Part shown: piece by piece, positions 17,833 to 27,126 of the stretch
Numbering within the stretch: the first letter of the stretch is position 1
Layout: every line of letters begins with the position of its first letter
Assembly: GCF_900109645.1 (NCBI RefSeq)
Contig: NZ_FOBG01000003.1
Location: 62,001 to 126,000, forward strand
Reading direction: 5' to 3'
Origin: Duganella sp. CF402
Lineage (GTDB): Bacteria; Pseudomonadota; Gammaproteobacteria; Burkholderiales; Burkholderiaceae_D
Length of the DNA: 64,000 nt
Notes under the pieces: generated by a model
Seen by the model: only the letters and a program-made list of their open reading frames with translations
Told to the model about the DNA's origin: nothing
Database searches by the model: none
Translations under genes and position numbers: made by a program

Positions 17833-18939
17833 ATGCAATATCGTGCAGCTAATATCGCCAATATGCAGACCAATCCCGCCACCGAACTCGCGCCGCTAGA
17901 TGTGCAATTGCTATGGCTTCCGGAAGCCATGCCGGGCAGCGTTTTTGCCGCGATCGATGTGCTGCACACCGCCGGCGGCATACTGCAGATGCGCCAGCCG
18001 CAACGCGAGCGGCCACTGACATGGCACGTGATCACGCCGCCCGGCGTCGAGGCGCCGCTGAGCGCCAGCGCCATGCCGCTCTACACCAAACTGCCGGCGC
18101 AGGAACTCGCGCCCGACCGCACTTTGATCGTGGTGCCGGCACTGGGCACGCGCAACGCGCCGCACCTGGGCGAAATCATCGAACGCCATCCCGAAGTGCT
18201 GACCATGCTGCACGACCACGCGCTGCGCGGCGGCCTGATTGCGGCCTGCTACACCGGCATGGCCTTCCTGGCGCGACTGGGCTTGCTGAACAGCGCGCGC
18301 TGCGCGCCGCCGTGGGCCTATCAATCGTGGATGAAACACAATTACCCGGACGGCGATTTCGCCACCGACGAGCCGATGTCCTTCCATGAGCGCATCGCCA
18401 CCTGCACCGCGCCGGCGCTGCAAACCGAATTCATCTCGGCGCTGCTGGGCCGCCTGCTGCATGCCGACATCACGCAAGCCTGCATGCAAGTGCTGAACTA
18501 CCAGCAGCGCCGCCAGCAGATCACCTCCGACCTGGCCGGCGCCTGGCTGACCACCACCGCCGACAGTCCGGTGTACCGCGCCACGCAATGGCTGCAGGCC
18601 AACCTGGAACAGCCCTACAACCTGCAAACGCTGGCGGAGGTGGCGGCCACCAGCGAGCGCACTTTGCTGCGCCATTTCCGGCAGGCGGTGGGCATGTCGC
18701 CGCTCGACTATCTGCACAAGCTGCGTGTGGAGCGCGCCAAGGTAATGATGGAAGTCTCGCTGCACAACTTCCACACCATCGCTTCCGCCTGCGGCTATGC
18801 GGACGCCAATTCCTTCCGCCGCCTGTTCCACCAGGCTACCGGCATGAATCCCAGCGTCTACCGCGAACGCTTCACCTTGCGGGCACGCCGCCCGCACTGG
18901 AAGGTGGAGCAAAAATCTGAAAGGGCTCTCGCATCATGA
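17833..18939 (+). CDS. GlxA-type transcriptional regulator (DJ-1/PfpI plus AraC)
   Basis: About 368 residues. The N-terminal DJ-1/PfpI-like domain (about 15-200, with ACYTGMAFLARLGLL) is followed by an AraC DNA-binding domain of two helix-turn-helix motifs (about 250-350, LAEVAATSERTLLRHFRQ and ASACGYADANSFRRLF). The start is uncertain: ATG 17833 and ATG 17863 are both in frame and neither has a good ribosome site. The stop overlaps the MFS transporter start (ATGA, 18936), so the regulator probably controls the transporter. It is divergent from the M20 operon, a second possible target. Confidence 0.88.
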   Translation: MQYRAANIANMQTNPATELAPLDVQLLWLPEAMPGSVFAAIDVLHTAGGILQMRQPQRERPLTWHVITPPGVEAPLSASAMPLYTKLPAQELAPDRTLIVVPALGTRNAPHLGEIIERHPEVLTMLHDHALRGGLIAACYTGMAFLARLGLLNSARCAPPWAYQSWMKHNYPDGDFATDEPMSFHERIATCTAPALQTEFISALLGRLLHADITQACMQVLNYQQRRQQITSDLAGAWLTTTADSPVYRATQWLQANLEQPYNLQTLAEVAATSERTLLRHFRQAVGMSPLDYLHKLRVERAKVMMEVSLHNFHTIASACGYADANSFRRLFHQATGMNPSVYRERFTLRARRPHWKVEQKSERALAS

Positions 18940-20330
18940 CCCACGGCGCCACGATCCTTCACCTCCGTGGCGCTGCCGGCATGAGCGCCATTTACCGCAA
19001 GGTCAGCTGGCGGCTGCTGCCGCTGCTGATGCTGTGCTACGGCGTGGCCTATCTGGACCGCGTCAACGTCAGCTACGCCAAGCTGCAAATGGGCGCCAGC
19101 CTCGATTTCAGCGACCAGGTCTACGCCTGGGGCGCCGGCATTTTCTTCCTCGGCTACTGCCTGTTCGAACTGCCCAGCAATCTGCTGTTTGAAAAAATGG
19201 GCGCGCGCAAAACCCTGCTGCGCATCATGCTGTGCTGGGGCGCGACCGCCGCCGCCAGCGCCTTCGTGCGCGAACCGGTCGAGTTCTACATCCTGCGCTT
19301 CATGCTCGGCGTGTTCGAGGCCGGCTTCTTTCCCGGCGTGGTGCTGTACCTGACGTACTGGTTCCCGGCGGCGCGGCGCGCGCGCGCGATCGCCCTGTTC
19401 GGGTCCGCCGCGCTGATGGCTGGCGTGGCGGCCGGCCCGCTGTGCGGCGCCACGCTGCAATACTTGCACGACTACGGCGGCCTCGATGGCTGGCAATGGA
19501 TGCTGCTGCTGCAAGGCCTGCCGGCCACGCTGCTGGGCGTGGTGGCCTACTTCTACCTCGACGACAAGCCGCAAGACGCGCGCTGGCTGTCCTCCTTTGA
19601 ACAGCAGATGATCGAACAGGACCTGGAGCGCGACGAGGCAGCGCTGAACGCGGGCCAGCCGGCAGCGGACAGCGACGCCGAACCGCCGTCCGCGCTGAGT
19701 ACCGTGTGGTCGCTGCTGCGCGAGCCGTCGATATCGCTGCTCGCGCTAGCCAACCTGCTGTTGCTGGCCGCCAGCTACGCGCTGGTCTTCTGGTCGCCGA
19801 CGCTGATGCAGCGTTGGGGCGCAGGAAGCCATATGCAGCTTGGCCTGCTGGCCGCCATCCCCAACCTGGCCGGCGCGATCGGCATGATCATGATCGGTTA
19901 CGACTCCGACCGCCGCCACGAACGGCGCGGCCACTTTATCGCCTGCATGGTGCTGGCCGCCGGCGGCCTGGGACTGGCGATCGCCGCCGACCACAATCTC
20001 GCCTGGTCGCTGGCTGGCCTGACGCTGGCATCGCTGGGCATCGCCTCCGCCTCGCCGCTGCTGGTGTCGATCGTCACCGGCCTGCTGAACCGCAGTCGCG
20101 CCGCCATCGGCATCGCACTGGTGGGCAGCTTCGGCCTGCTGGGCGGCGCGGTGGGACCGCCGCTGAGCGAACGCATGCTGCACTGGGGCGGCAGCGCCGG
20201 CATGCTGGCCGCATTGATCGTGCTGTATCTGGCGGCGGGCGTCATCTTGCTGTGGGCCTTGCGCCTGGCGCCGCGACGCGGCGGCCCCGATGCCGGGCAT
20301 GGCCAAACCGACAAGATGGCTCGCAACTAA
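18936..20330 (+). CDS. MFS transporter (anion:cation symporter type)
   Basis: A 464-residue protein with about 12 predicted membrane helices. The N-terminus has YGVAYLDRVNVSYAKLQM, typical of the ACS family that imports organic anions with protons. A hydrophilic central loop (about 210-255) separates the two halves. The ATG at 18936 overlaps the regulator stop by four bases. Methionine 16 (18981) is an alternative start closer to the first helix. The substrate is not identifiable, but coupling to a GlxA-type regulator suggests induction by the substrate. Confidence 0.9.
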   Translation: MTHGATILHLRGAAGMSAIYRKVSWRLLPLLMLCYGVAYLDRVNVSYAKLQMGASLDFSDQVYAWGAGIFFLGYCLFELPSNLLFEKMGARKTLLRIMLCWGATAAASAFVREPVEFYILRFMLGVFEAGFFPGVVLYLTYWFPAARRARAIALFGSAALMAGVAAGPLCGATLQYLHDYGGLDGWQWMLLLQGLPATLLGVVAYFYLDDKPQDARWLSSFEQQMIEQDLERDEAALNAGQPAADSDAEPPSALSTVWSLLREPSISLLALANLLLLAASYALVFWSPTLMQRWGAGSHMQLGLLAAIPNLAGAIGMIMIGYDSDRRHERRGHFIACMVLAAGGLGLAIAADHNLAWSLAGLTLASLGIASASPLLVSIVTGLLNRSRAAIGIALVGSFGLLGGAVGPPLSERMLHWGGSAGMLAALIVLYLAAGVILLWALRLAPRRGGPDAGHGQTDKMARN

Positions 20331-20402
20331 GTGTTGGGCTAGAATCTGGAACGCGCCGCGATCCGGCGCGCCCGATTACCCAACCTACAAGCGAAACTAC
20401 CG

Positions 20403-22754
20403 ATGCGTTTTGTACTGCCTCTCTTAGCGGCCGCCATCGCCGCCGGCGTGAATGCCGCGCCCACTCCCATCACCCTCGATCAAGCAATGGCCAATCCGGA
20501 CTGGATCGGGAATCCCGTGGAAGCGGCATGGTGGGGCTGGGACAGCCGCCAGATCTACTTCAAGCAAAAACGCACCGGCTCCGCCGTCCGTGACACTTAT
20601 CAAGCCACCGGCGGCGTGAAACTGGTAGAAGAAAAACAGCTGGCCAATCTCGATAGCGAGCATGTGGTCTACAACCGCGAACGCACGCGCGCCGTCCTGC
20701 TGCGCAACGGCGACCTGTTTGAACGCGACCTGAAGACCGGCGCCCTGACGCAAATCGTGCGCGGCACCACGCCGGCGTCGGACGCGCAATACGCCGCCGA
20801 CGGCAACCACGTGCAGTTCCGCGTGGGCAGCGACTGGTTCAGCTGGAGCCGCGCCGAGCGCCTGGTGTCGCCGGTCGCGCTGCTGCGCACCGCCAAGGAT
20901 CCTGAAGCCGCACCGGACGCCGACTTCCGCCGCGACATGCAGCTGCGCCTGATGTCGACGCTGGCCCGCATCAAACAGGAGAAAGACGAAACGCGCGACC
21001 AGCGCAACGCCGACCGCGCCGCCGACGCCACCCGCGCGCCGCTGCCGATCTACCTCGGCGATAAAGTCACCATCGAAACCAGCTCGCTGTCGCCGGATGG
21101 CCGCTACCTGCTGGTGGTCACCGCCGTGAAGGATGGCGACAAGCGCCGCGTCGGCAAGATGCCGCGCTACGTCACCGAATCGGGCTACGAAGAAACCGAC
21201 GACGAACGCAAGCGCGTGAGCGAAGCCGGCCCGCTGCAGCAGCAACTGAAACTGGTGGAAGTCGCGACCCGCAAAGTCACCGAGCTGTCGCTGGACGACC
21301 TGCCGGGCATCAAGACCGATCCGCTGGCGGAAATGCGCGCCGCGCAAAAACTCGATGCGCTGAAAGGCAATCGCAGCGTGCGTTTTGAAGGCCGCGAAGA
21401 ATCGATCCGCTGGAGCGCCAACGGCGCGCGCGTGGCCGTGATGGCGCAAGCGATCGACAACAAGGACCGCTGGATCGCCGGCGTGGATCTCACCGCCGCC
21501 AAACTGAAACCGCTGCACCGCCTGAGCGATGCGGCATGGGTCAACAATCGCGGCAACGACTTCGGCTGGCAGCCGGACAACAGCACCCTGTGGTACGAAT
21601 CGGAAGAAAGCGGCTACTCGCACCTGTACCTGCAAGGCGCGGACGGCAAGGCGCGCGCCCTCACCTCGGGCAAATGGGAAGAGTCGAACGTGACCTGGTC
21701 GGGCGACGGCCAGACCGCCTACTTCATGTGCAACCCTAAACTGCCGGGCACTTATGAAGTCTGCTCCACCAACACCAAGGACGGCGCGCTGAAGGAACTG
21801 ACCTCGCTGGGCGGCGTCGAAAGCTTCACCCTGTCGCCGGACGGCCGCAAGCTGCTGGTGCGCTACTCCACCGCCTACATGCCAACCCAGATCGGCACCG
21901 TCGCCAGCACCGGCGGCGCCATCACCCAGCTGACCGACACCCGCACCGCCGAATTCAAGGCACGCGAGTGGATCCAGCCTGAAATCGTACCGGTGCCATC
22001 GACCCACGGCGCCGATCCTGTCTGGGCCAAGCTGTATCGCCCGGCCACGCTGGAAGCAGGCAAAAAATATCCGGTCGTGATGTTCGTGCACGGCGCCGGC
22101 TACCTGCAAAACACCACCAAGCGCTACCCGGTCTACTTCCGCGAGCAGATGTTCCACAACCTGCTGGTGCAGAAGGGCTACATCGTGCTGGACATGGACT
22201 ACCGCGCCTCGCTGGGCTATGGCCGCAACTGGCGCACCGCGATCTATCGCCAGATGGGCCACCCGGAGCTGGAAGACTACGTCGATGGCCTGAACTGGAT
22301 GGTGGCCAACCAGCAGGGTGACGCCGCCAATGTCGGCATCTACGGCGGCAGCTACGGCGGCTTCATGACCTTCATGGCGCTGCTGCGCGCACCGGACCAG
22401 TTCAAGGCCGGCGCTGCACTGCGCCCTGTCACCGACTGGACCACCTACAATCACGAGTACACCGCCAACATCCTGAACACGCCGGAGCTGGACCCGCAAG
22501 CGTACAAGGTGTCGTCGCCGATCGAATACGCCGACAAGCTGAAAGGCCACATCCTGATCGCCCACGGCATGATCGACGATAACGTTTTCTACCAGGACTC
22601 GGTGCGCATGGCGCAGCGCTTCATCGAACTGAAAAAGGACAACTGGGAACTGGCCTCGTATCCGCTGGAGCGCCACGGCTTCGTGCATCCGGAAGCGTGG
22701 TACGACGAATACCGCCGCATCTACCAGCTGTTTGAACGCACCCTGAAACAATAA
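20403..22754 (+). CDS. S9 family peptidase (dipeptidyl peptidase IV type)
   Basis: A 783-residue exported enzyme. The signal peptide (1-19) is followed by a DPP_IV-like beta-propeller (about 30-530) and a C-terminal hydrolase domain. The triad is Ser650 (GGSYGGF), Asp725 (HGMIDDNV) and His758 (ERHGF). It should release dipeptides, often after proline, in the periplasm. The gene lies 11 bases before a GH13 gene, probably in one operon. Confidence 0.93.
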   Translation: MRFVLPLLAAAIAAGVNAAPTPITLDQAMANPDWIGNPVEAAWWGWDSRQIYFKQKRTGSAVRDTYQATGGVKLVEEKQLANLDSEHVVYNRERTRAVLLRNGDLFERDLKTGALTQIVRGTTPASDAQYAADGNHVQFRVGSDWFSWSRAERLVSPVALLRTAKDPEAAPDADFRRDMQLRLMSTLARIKQEKDETRDQRNADRAADATRAPLPIYLGDKVTIETSSLSPDGRYLLVVTAVKDGDKRRVGKMPRYVTESGYEETDDERKRVSEAGPLQQQLKLVEVATRKVTELSLDDLPGIKTDPLAEMRAAQKLDALKGNRSVRFEGREESIRWSANGARVAVMAQAIDNKDRWIAGVDLTAAKLKPLHRLSDAAWVNNRGNDFGWQPDNSTLWYESEESGYSHLYLQGADGKARALTSGKWEESNVTWSGDGQTAYFMCNPKLPGTYEVCSTNTKDGALKELTSLGGVESFTLSPDGRKLLVRYSTAYMPTQIGTVASTGGAITQLTDTRTAEFKAREWIQPEIVPVPSTHGADPVWAKLYRPATLEAGKKYPVVMFVHGAGYLQNTTKRYPVYFREQMFHNLLVQKGYIVLDMDYRASLGYGRNWRTAIYRQMGHPELEDYVDGLNWMVANQQGDAANVGIYGGSYGGFMTFMALLRAPDQFKAGAALRPVTDWTTYNHEYTANILNTPELDPQAYKVSSPIEYADKLKGHILIAHGMIDDNVFYQDSVRMAQRFIELKKDNWELASYPLERHGFVHPEAWYDEYRRIYQLFERTLKQ

Positions 22755-22765
22755 ACAGGAGAGTT

Positions 22766-24058
22766 ATGAAAAAGCTTGCCGCCTCGCTGATCCTGGCGAC
22801 CTTGTTCACCGCCGCCCACGCCGAAACCAAGCACCCGGCGTGGTCGCGCAGTTCCAATGTGTATGAAGTCAACCTGCGCCAGTACAGCAAGGACGGCACG
22901 CTGAACGCGTTCACGGCCGACCTGCCGCGCCTCAAGCAGCTAGGCATCGACATCATCTGGCTGATGCCTATCCATCCGATCGGCCAGAAGAACCGCAAGG
23001 GCGCCCTGGGCAGCTACTACGCGGTGCAGGACTACAGCGCCGTCAATCCGGAATTCGGCAGCATCGACGACGTGCGCAAGCTGGTGAAGCAGGCGCACGC
23101 GCTGGGCATGCACGTGATCCTCGACTGGGTGGGCAACCACACGGCGTGGGACCACCCGTGGGCTACCCAGCATCCGGACTGGTACAAGAAAAACGACAAG
23201 GGCGAAATCGCCGCCGTCAGTTTTAAAAACGGCGCCGGTGAAACCGAGGAATGGGCCGACGTCATCGGCCTCGATTACAGCAACAAGGAACTGTGGCCGG
23301 CCATGACGGCGGCGATGGCGTTCTGGGTCAAGGATATCGGCGTGGACGGCTTCCGCGCCGATGCGGCAGGCTTCGTGCCGACCGACTTCTGGAACCAGGC
23401 GCGCGCGCAGCTGGACAAAATCAAGCCGGTGTTCATGCTGGCCGAAGGCGACGACGCCGCGCTGCACGACAAGGCCTTCGACGCCAGCTACGACTGGTCG
23501 CTGAACGGCATCATGAAGAAGATCGGCAAAGGCGAAGCCGGCGCCGCAGAATTGCGCGCTTACGTCGGCAACGCGGGCAAGCCTTATCCGCGCGACGCTT
23601 ACCGTTTGCAGTTCACCAGCAACCACGATATCAATTCGTGGGAAGGCACGGACCAGCAGCTGTATGGTCCTGCGTGGGGCGCGATGCAGGTGCTGAGCTA
23701 CACCCTGCCCGGCATCCCGCTGGTCTACAACGGCCAGGAAGCAAAGCTGGACAAGAAGCTGGCGTTCTTTGAAAAAGATCCGATCGAGTGGAAAAACATC
23801 GATCTGGAATTGTTCTTCGCCGGCTTGAACGCGCTGAAGAAACAGCATCCGGCGCTGTGGAACGGCGCCTCGGGCGGCGCGGTGCAGCTGCTGGAAGTGG
23901 GCAACGACAAGCTGTTCGCCTTCAAGCGCCAGCAAGGCGCGGACAATGTGCGCGTGATCGTCAACCCGACCGGCCAGCTGCAGAAATACAAACTGGCCGG
24001 CGACGAAGGCCAGGCTTTCCTCAAGCCGTGGCGCTGGCGCATCGTCGTGCCGGAGTAA
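22766..24058 (+). CDS. GH13 alpha-amylase family glycosidase
   Basis: A 430-residue exported enzyme with signal peptide (1-19). The GH13 conserved regions are visible: DWVGNHT (120-126), nucleophile Asp199 (GFRAD), acid/base Glu227 (MLAEGDD) and Asp288 (SNHDIN). It should cleave alpha-glucosidic bonds of maltodextrin-type substrates. It is short for the family and ends with a small beta domain. The ribosome site AGGAGAG sits before the ATG, 11 bases after the S9 peptidase stop. It converges with the M20 gene three bases on. Confidence 0.92.
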   Translation: MKKLAASLILATLFTAAHAETKHPAWSRSSNVYEVNLRQYSKDGTLNAFTADLPRLKQLGIDIIWLMPIHPIGQKNRKGALGSYYAVQDYSAVNPEFGSIDDVRKLVKQAHALGMHVILDWVGNHTAWDHPWATQHPDWYKKNDKGEIAAVSFKNGAGETEEWADVIGLDYSNKELWPAMTAAMAFWVKDIGVDGFRADAAGFVPTDFWNQARAQLDKIKPVFMLAEGDDAALHDKAFDASYDWSLNGIMKKIGKGEAGAAELRAYVGNAGKPYPRDAYRLQFTSNHDINSWEGTDQQLYGPAWGAMQVLSYTLPGIPLVYNGQEAKLDKKLAFFEKDPIEWKNIDLELFFAGLNALKKQHPALWNGASGGAVQLLEVGNDKLFAFKRQQGADNVRVIVNPTGQLQKYKLAGDEGQAFLKPWRWRIVVPE

Positions 24059-24061
24059 GGC

Positions 24062-25462
24062 TTATTCGGTAGCCAGTCGCTTGCCGAGACGGTACAGGTA
24101 CTCCTGGCCGTCGTACAGCGACTTCACGCGGATGTGCTCATTCAAACCGTGCGCGCCGCTGCCTTCCGGGCCGTGGAACATACCGCTGATGCCGTAGGTC
24201 CAGATGCCGGCGTTGTTCAGGAAACGGCCGTCGGTGCCGCCGGTCGACATGGTCGGAATCACCGGCACGCCCGGCCACATATCATTACTGATTTCCTCAA
24301 CAGCTTTCATCAGCGCTGGCGGCATCGGCGGCATCGGGCCGTCAACGCCATCGCCGACGCGGGTGATCTTGATCTTGTCATCAGCCACCACGCGCTGCAG
24401 CGTGGCCTGCACTTCGGCGATCGGCTCGCCCGGCAAGATACGGCAGTTGACGATGGCGCGTGCGCGCTGCGGCAGCGCGTTGTCGGCATGGCCGGCATCG
24501 ACCTTGGTCGCCACGCAGGTGGTACGCACGGTGGAGTTGTGCACCGGGCTTACGGCGTACAGGCGATCCAGCGCAGCCTGGTCCGGCGGATCTTGCAGGA
24601 TGGCCTTCATGTCTTCCGCCACCTGGCCTTTTTCCACTTTCGACATGCGCTCGTAGAACGCGCGCGTCACCGGCGACAGCTTGAACGGGAACGAGAACTG
24701 GCCGAGGCGCGACAAGCCGTCGGCCAGATGGTAAATCGCGTTGTCCTTGAACGGCGCCGAGCTATGGCCGCCCGGATTGGTCACCTCCAGCTGGAAGCTC
24801 TGGTAGATTTTTTCGCCGGCCTGAATCCCGTGGCGTACCGGCTTGCCTTCCTTGTCCAGCAGGCCGCCGCCGCCTTCGTTGAGCGCGATCTCGGCATCGA
24901 TCAGCGCGCGCTGATGGTTGACCAGATATTCGGCGCCGTCGAACTTGGACGGCACCAGCTCTTCATCACAGGTCAGCGCCAGGATGATGTCGCGCTTGAG
25001 CGGCAGCTTTTCTTTTTTATACAACAGCATATTGTTGACGAAGGCAGCGGCCATCGCCTTGTCGTCCGAGGCGCCGCGCGCGTAGAACATACCGTTTTCC
25101 TCGACCAGCTTGAACGGATCGCGCTCCCAGTCTTCGCGGTTGGCTTCCACCACATCGATGTGGGCCAGCAGGAGCAAAGGCTTCTTGCTGCCGTCGCCCT
25201 TCAGGCGCGCCACCAGATTGCCCTTTTTCGGGCCGCCGGGCGGAATCACCAGTTGGATCTCGCTGTCCTTGAAGCCGCCGGCCTTCAGGCGCTTGGCCAT
25301 CTTCTGCGCGGCCAGCGTGCAGGAACCGATCGAGTTGGTGGTATTGGTTTCCACCAGCTCCTGGTAAATCGCGCGCATCTGCTGCTGCACCGGCGTCAAC
25401 GGCGCGCCCTGCGCCGCGCCCGCCACCGCCAAACCTGCCGCCAACCAAGCTGCCTTCTTCAT
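24062..25462 (-). CDS. M20 family peptidase, exported
   Basis: The ATG at 25462 is preferred because it opens the signal peptide (MKKAAWLAAGLAVAGAAQG) after CAGGATCT. The 466-residue product has His101/Asp103 (AHIDVV), Asp133 (RGASDDK) and Glu167-Glu168 (CDEEL), the M20 metal and catalytic residues, with a dimerisation lid in the middle. It is the third M20 peptidase in the window. It stands alone, convergent with the GH13 gene and divergent from tRNA-Phe. Confidence 0.92.
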   Translation of the reverse strand: MKKAAWLAAGLAVAGAAQGAPLTPVQQQMRAIYQELVETNTTNSIGSCTLAAQKMAKRLKAGGFKDSEIQLVIPPGGPKKGNLVARLKGDGSKKPLLLLAHIDVVEANREDWERDPFKLVEENGMFYARGASDDKAMAAAFVNNMLLYKKEKLPLKRDIILALTCDEELVPSKFDGAEYLVNHQRALIDAEIALNEGGGGLLDKEGKPVRHGIQAGEKIYQSFQLEVTNPGGHSSAPFKDNAIYHLADGLSRLGQFSFPFKLSPVTRAFYERMSKVEKGQVAEDMKAILQDPPDQAALDRLYAVSPVHNSTVRTTCVATKVDAGHADNALPQRARAIVNCRILPGEPIAEVQATLQRVVADDKIKITRVGDGVDGPMPPMPPALMKAVEEISNDMWPGVPVIPTMSTGGTDGRFLNNAGIWTYGISGMFHGPEGSGAHGLNEHIRVKSLYDGQEYLYRLGKRLATE

Positions 25463-25545
25463 AGAGATCCTGTTCAGGTGAGATTGCATAAGCGGTCAAA
25501 TTTATACTTCGACCATAAGGCTGTCAATAAAATGGATTCAGACCC

Positions 25546-25575
25546 TTGCCAAACTACGCCGGCGGTCGTTATAAT
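25546..25575 (+). promoter_or_regulatory. Promoter of tRNA-Phe
   Basis: TTGCCA (25546-25551) and TATAAT (25570-25575) are separated by 18 bases. The -10 lies ten bases before the mature tRNA 5' end, a normal spacing for a stable RNA gene. Confidence 0.75.
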
Positions 25576-25585
25576 GCGTGCCCTT

Positions 25586-25661
25586 GGCCTGGTAGCTCAG
25601 TTGGTAGAGCAGAGGATTGAAAATCCTTGTGTCGGTGGTTCGATTCCGCCCCGGGCCACCA
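25586..25661 (+). tRNA. tRNA-Phe (anticodon GAA)
   Basis: 76 nucleotides folding as a standard tRNA, with encoded CCA. The acceptor stem is GGCCTGG / CCGGGCC, the D-arm has AGCTCAGTTGGTAGAGC, and the T-loop is GGTTCGATTCC. The anticodon GAA is at 25619-25621. Part of it (25617-25635) is duplicated at 27349-27367, marking it as an integration site. Confidence 0.97.
25617..25635 (+). repeat. Putative attachment site within tRNA-Phe (left copy)
   Basis: TTGAAAATCCTTGTGTCGG, covering the anticodon loop and variable region of tRNA-Phe, recurs with one mismatch at 27349-27367. tRNA genes are frequent targets of integrative elements, and the DNA between the copies is visibly AT-rich. Confidence 0.65.
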
Positions 25662-25674
25662 AGATTCAAAAAAA

Positions 25675-25709
25675 ACGCCGATCTGCTCTTAGGTCGGCGT
25701 TTTTGTTTT
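25675..25709 (+). terminator. Terminator of tRNA-Phe
   Basis: ACGCCGA (25675-25681) pairs with TCGGCGT (25694-25700), followed by TTTTGTTTT. This is a typical rho-independent terminator 13 bases past the tRNA. Confidence 0.85.
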
Positions 25710-25788
25710 CAGCGCAAAAAGTTCGCATTAGCGAGTGCCCAAAAATCAGAGGGCTGGACCGGCAAGCCAGTTAAGGGACGGCACTTCG

Positions 25789-26490
25789 CTACGACGCTGT
25801 CACCTGTCTATTGGTGAAGAAAGCTTCAATGACGTGCGGGTCACAGCCCCGCGTTATCGTAATCCAGAAGTACTCATCTATCATTTTAGGGTATGCCCTA
25901 TGCCTCTTGCCAAGCAACTTCGGCAAACTACTCCACTCTTCCCCGGAAGTGAGTAACTGGCTTTGCAAATCCATCAATTCATTCTGGATCTTGAATAGAT
26001 AATCTGTATAACCCGCACCGTCATTTTTAAGATTCAGCCCCTCGTATATAGGGGTGTCCCAAGGCGAAAATAAATTTGGACGAAGAGCAAATAATGTCTT
26101 TGCGGCCCCCACTGGACCGACGCTCACATCAAAATCCCGGTTTCGGCCCAGTTTTCTTGCTGCTTGTTTCTGCGCTAAAGCATCGAACAATTCGGAAATA
26201 GCTCTTCTATTTTTTTCCAAATCGTAATCTAACAAGCTTTCATCCGTAGATGGAAGGCTCAACTCGTGCTGTGTGTACCATTGAGTAAAGCTTTCGATGG
26301 TTTTCTCCTCGTCAGCCTTCTTAAATTGACGGCATCCCCAAGAGCGAAGCCAGGCAAGTAGTGCGACAACTTGTTCTTTTGTATTAAGTTGAAGGTTAGG
26401 ATATCTTTCCGATAGCGTTAAATACTTTGCGTCGTAACCTGATAATTGATTATAAAGATAGCACGCTGTTTGCAGATGCTTCAGATTCAT
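25789..26490 (-). CDS. Unrecognised island gene 2 (K-T-L-F..P-W-D motif protein)
   Basis: A 233-residue soluble protein with no signal peptide or membrane segment. The only distinctive feature is a central motif AAKTLFALRPNLFSPWDTPI (about 130-149), similar to a K-x-L-x(4)-P-x-L-F-x-x-W-D-x-x-I pattern seen in uncharacterised bacterial proteins. No enzymatic motif is recognised. It lies 18 bases downstream of the other island gene on the same strand. DNA here is clearly AT-rich (60-base samples at 26221 and 26401 count to 45% and 30% GC). This suggests horizontal transfer. Confidence 0.75.
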   Translation of the reverse strand: MNLKHLQTACYLYNQLSGYDAKYLTLSERYPNLQLNTKEQVVALLAWLRSWGCRQFKKADEEKTIESFTQWYTQHELSLPSTDESLLDYDLEKNRRAISELFDALAQKQAARKLGRNRDFDVSVGPVGAAKTLFALRPNLFSPWDTPIYEGLNLKNDGAGYTDYLFKIQNELMDLQSQLLTSGEEWSSLPKLLGKRHRAYPKMIDEYFWITITRGCDPHVIEAFFTNRQVTAS

Positions 26491-26508
26491 TTTTTATATT
26501 CACCTCAG

Positions 26509-27126
26509 TTAATCGACGCCATAGGCTGTCGATGAGAAGTCATTCTCCATCTCGATATCCAGATCATCCTGCATTGGTCTTATGGTATCTGACCACCCTG
26601 TCCAACGCTGTAACAGTGATATTCCGGCAATACGATAGCGTGCCAGGTGATCTTCCCAAGGGTAAGTATCATACCCGGCTGGCATGCTACATTGATCCAA
26701 CCTCCCATGCTCATCCTTAGTCACCCACACCAGTGTTGTACTTTCCTCGATCAATTTGCTCACCAGACCTTTTGCGGCCTCGATATCGGTTTGGTCAATC
26801 TTAAAGAAGAGCAAATTCATCAAACAGCCAACAGGAATGGCATGTTCGAGTTCGATTTTTTTCTTCTGATCGCGAGCCGCTAACGCCGCCGTTGAAATCC
26901 AAACGTTTTTTATTTGCTTAGTTGCAAGAAGTCGTCGCTGGTAAGCGCGTACATTATGCGCAATCGCATGCTTGCAGTCGTTTTTAGTCCCGTGTCCATA
27001 CCCCTTTCCCCAGAGAACAATGGAAGCAGCGATATGCGCCGCAAGGCCTGGCAACGATAGCCCCTCGCGCGATTGTCCATTCATGGACGGGCTGGGTATT
27101 TCAGCTGATGACACTTTAAGCTCCAC
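26509..27126 (-). CDS. Unrecognised island gene 1 (E-H-x-x-P motif protein)
   Basis: A 205-residue soluble protein. The start is uncertain: GTG at 27126 or ATG at 27084, neither with a good ribosome site. The segment IELEHAIPVGCL (about 91-102) and the later LVWVTKDEHGRL and PWEDHLARYRIAGI resemble small uncharacterised bacterial proteins often seen in accessory regions. The E-H-x-x-P core could be nuclease-like, but that is only inference. It is first in a two-gene operon within the tRNA-Phe island and shares the island's AT-rich composition. Confidence 0.72.
   Translation of the reverse strand: MELKVSSAEIPSPSMNGQSREGLSLPGLAAHIAASIVLWGKGYGHGTKNDCKHAIAHNVRAYQRRLLATKQIKNVWISTAALAARDQKKKIELEHAIPVGCLMNLLFFKIDQTDIEAAKGLVSKLIEESTTLVWVTKDEHGRLDQCSMPAGYDTYPWEDHLARYRIAGISLLQRWTGWSDTIRPMQDDLDIEMENDFSSTAYGVD

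Noticed and set aside
20424-22751. A 775-codon open frame opposite the DPP4-type peptidase
   Set aside because: No domain or start signal; the plus strand encodes an intact Ser/Asp/His triad.
25789-27126. A known toxin-antitoxin pair in the tRNA island
   Set aside because: The proteins are 205 and 233 residues, both larger than usual TA partners, with no helix-turn-helix or RelE/PIN-like motif visible.
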